Below are positions 62,827-64,000 of a DNA stretch of 64,000 nucleotides, one piece after another (the first letter of the stretch is position 1; each line of letters starts with the position of its first letter). The DNA is from Circinella umbellata (lineage: Eukaryota > Mucoromycota > Mucoromycetes > Mucorales > Lichtheimiaceae): assembly GCA_025093555.1 (NCBI GenBank), contig JAIWNF010000014.1:744001-808000 (forward strand), given 5' to 3'. A program made the position numbers and the translations under genes. The notes beneath the pieces are model-generated. The model ran no database searches. It saw only the letters and a list, made by a program, of their open reading frames with translations, and was not told the DNA's origin.

Positions 62827-64000
62827 ATGGACTTTGCATCAGCGCCACTTCAGGCGTTATTTTCACAAAATGCAGAACCAGATCAGCTTGTCAAGTTCTT
62901 GACTCAACTTGAGAAGCGATATCGAGAGACCGCACAAGACGAAAAAGATCGTTTTGGAGCATTGCAAATAATGCTACCAGCTTTAAAAGCTCACTTAATA
63001 CGAGTCGCTAACGACAATGAACGCGAAAAAATATTGGGAACGTATTTACAACCTTTGGTCATGACCAGTTTCCGTCACGATTCCATGATTGCTACCGAAA
63101 GTGTCAGTTTATTAAGTGATGCTGTTGCTTATTGGATGGCGCGATCGATCTTGCGTGACAACAATAATAAAGAGGACACTTTTGCAGCGACTGACGACGA
63201 CGGCGATGGTGACAGTGATGATGAACAGCAAGAAGGATTTGGTCGATATAATTTAGTACTCTTATTGGGTCAATTGTTGATGATAATGGAAACAGAACCA
63301 GACTTTGTCGATTTACACCCTATCGGATTTATTCATGCTTGTTTGGAGGATCAAGAAAATGAAGAATGGAAATTATTACAAACAAGTGTAACATTGAAAC
63401 GACGCTCTGCAGCTGCCATGACAACAGTATTGGATCATCATGGCGATGATACAATGATCGATGATAACTCGAGTATGATCAGTAGTACAACATTCAATAC
63501 AACAACTTCATTGGGTAGTTCTAAATCAACAACGACGATATTGGATTTGGAATGTTGCATTGATGTCATTAATCGATATGTTCTGGAATTAACCAGTGTT
63601 GATAAGGAGGAAGAATTACTAAAGCATGAAGAAGAGGGATATGGTTGGATGGATGTGATTATGGCTATCGCTGTTGCTATGCTACCTTGTACTGATGCAC
63701 CCATTCGTACTAAATTGACAAATGAATTGATTCCAAATGTATTTCGATGGCAACAACAACAAAGTTATGAATCTGTTTCTCTTGAAAAACGTAAACATTG
63801 GGCAGAGGTAATATATAGATTTATGTATGATGAGCATTACACTTTGGTGTACATGATATTAATGAAGTTACACAAATTAATTCATCTATATAATTTTTAC
63901 AGATGTTATGGAAACGTACACGACAGATTTTCAATTTACCAGCAACGAACCTATTACGATCCGAGACTTATGGATTGATCGCCAGATTTTTTGAACTTTA
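62827..64000 (+). CDS. Unidentified helical-repeat-like protein, 5' part (runs off the window)
   Basis: Start ATG at 62827, exon 1 to 63807 (327 codons), intron 63808-63902 (GTAATA to ACAG), exon 2 from 63903 to the window end in frame (WKRTRQIFNLPA, SETYGLIARFFEL). The visible 359 residues are mostly helical, with an acidic low-complexity insert at about residues 115-138 (DDDGDGDSDDE) and a Ser/Thr-rich insert at about 215-237. The pattern resembles HEAT/ARM-type scaffold proteins such as those in DNA repair or tRNA-modification complexes, but I do not recognise a specific family. No signal peptide or membrane helix is evident. Confidence 0.6.

Noticed and set aside
1..64000. tRNA, rRNA, CRISPR or viral sequences
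   Set aside because: Reading for B-box-like motifs, cloverleaf arms, spaced direct repeats and viral domains showed none; a tRNAscan or HMM run was not possible.

Overview
This is an AT-rich eukaryotic window with many short GT-AG introns, long homopolymer runs and multi-exon signalling genes. The gene content points to an early-diverging (Mucoromycota-type) fungus: a fungal-style hybrid histidine kinase family, a TPR/F-box/LRR protein, an arrestin-related trafficking adaptor, a SCAP-type sterol sensor and an Integrator subunit. The species cannot be named from the sequence alone.

Layout, left to right. 1-1435: no intact gene, with a possible decayed ORF at the extreme left. 1436-7103 (-): SCAP orthologue, five exons, about 1685 aa. 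7104-11154: gene-free. 11155-12855 (-): arrestin-like adaptor, four exons, 424 aa. 12856-16320: gene-free. 16321-18698 (-): TPR/F-box/LRR protein, two exons, 755 aa. 18699-18871: short shared divergent promoter with a run of 25 A. 18872-21742 (+): Integrator subunit 2 homologue, twelve exons, about 614 aa, matching only the C-terminal half of animal INTS2. 22209-32002 (-), 38263-47426 (-) and 52626-61948 (+): three paralogous giant hybrid histidine kinases (here A, B and C). 62827 to the window end (+): 5' part of an unidentified helical-repeat-like protein.

The kinase cluster dominates the window. Each copy carries, in order, a degenerate serine/threonine-kinase-like domain, a P-loop ATPase, a long TPR-like helical region, GAF, HisKA, HATPase_c, a degenerate receiver and a canonical C-terminal receiver. 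This is the Mak2/Mak3/Chk1 (group X) architecture, which feeds an Hpt phosphorelay. A and B are head-to-tail and the most alike; C is inverted and more divergent. The spacers hold transposons. A and B are separated by a 4.1-kb Tc1/mariner element with perfect terminal inverted repeats, a broken transposase gene and an unexplained second gene on the opposite strand. B and C are separated by a region holding a 1.5-kb element with imperfect terminal inverted repeats and decayed coding fragments, including an AT-hook.

The most notable observations are: (1) the SCAP orthologue naturally has Asn at the position of mammalian D443 and Gly at D428, residues tied to Insig control, while keeping a MELADL-like COPII signal; (2) a half-length Integrator subunit 2 in a fungus; (3) a 25-nt microexon encoding the Walker B motif, conserved in all three kinases; (4) a hidden second receiver and a kinase-like domain with Asn replacing the DFG aspartate; (5) the second gene and the dense CGGATT motif cluster inside the Tc1-like element. 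Exon limits were read by hand from splice signals and reading frame. All family assignments come from motif recognition and memory, not database searches.
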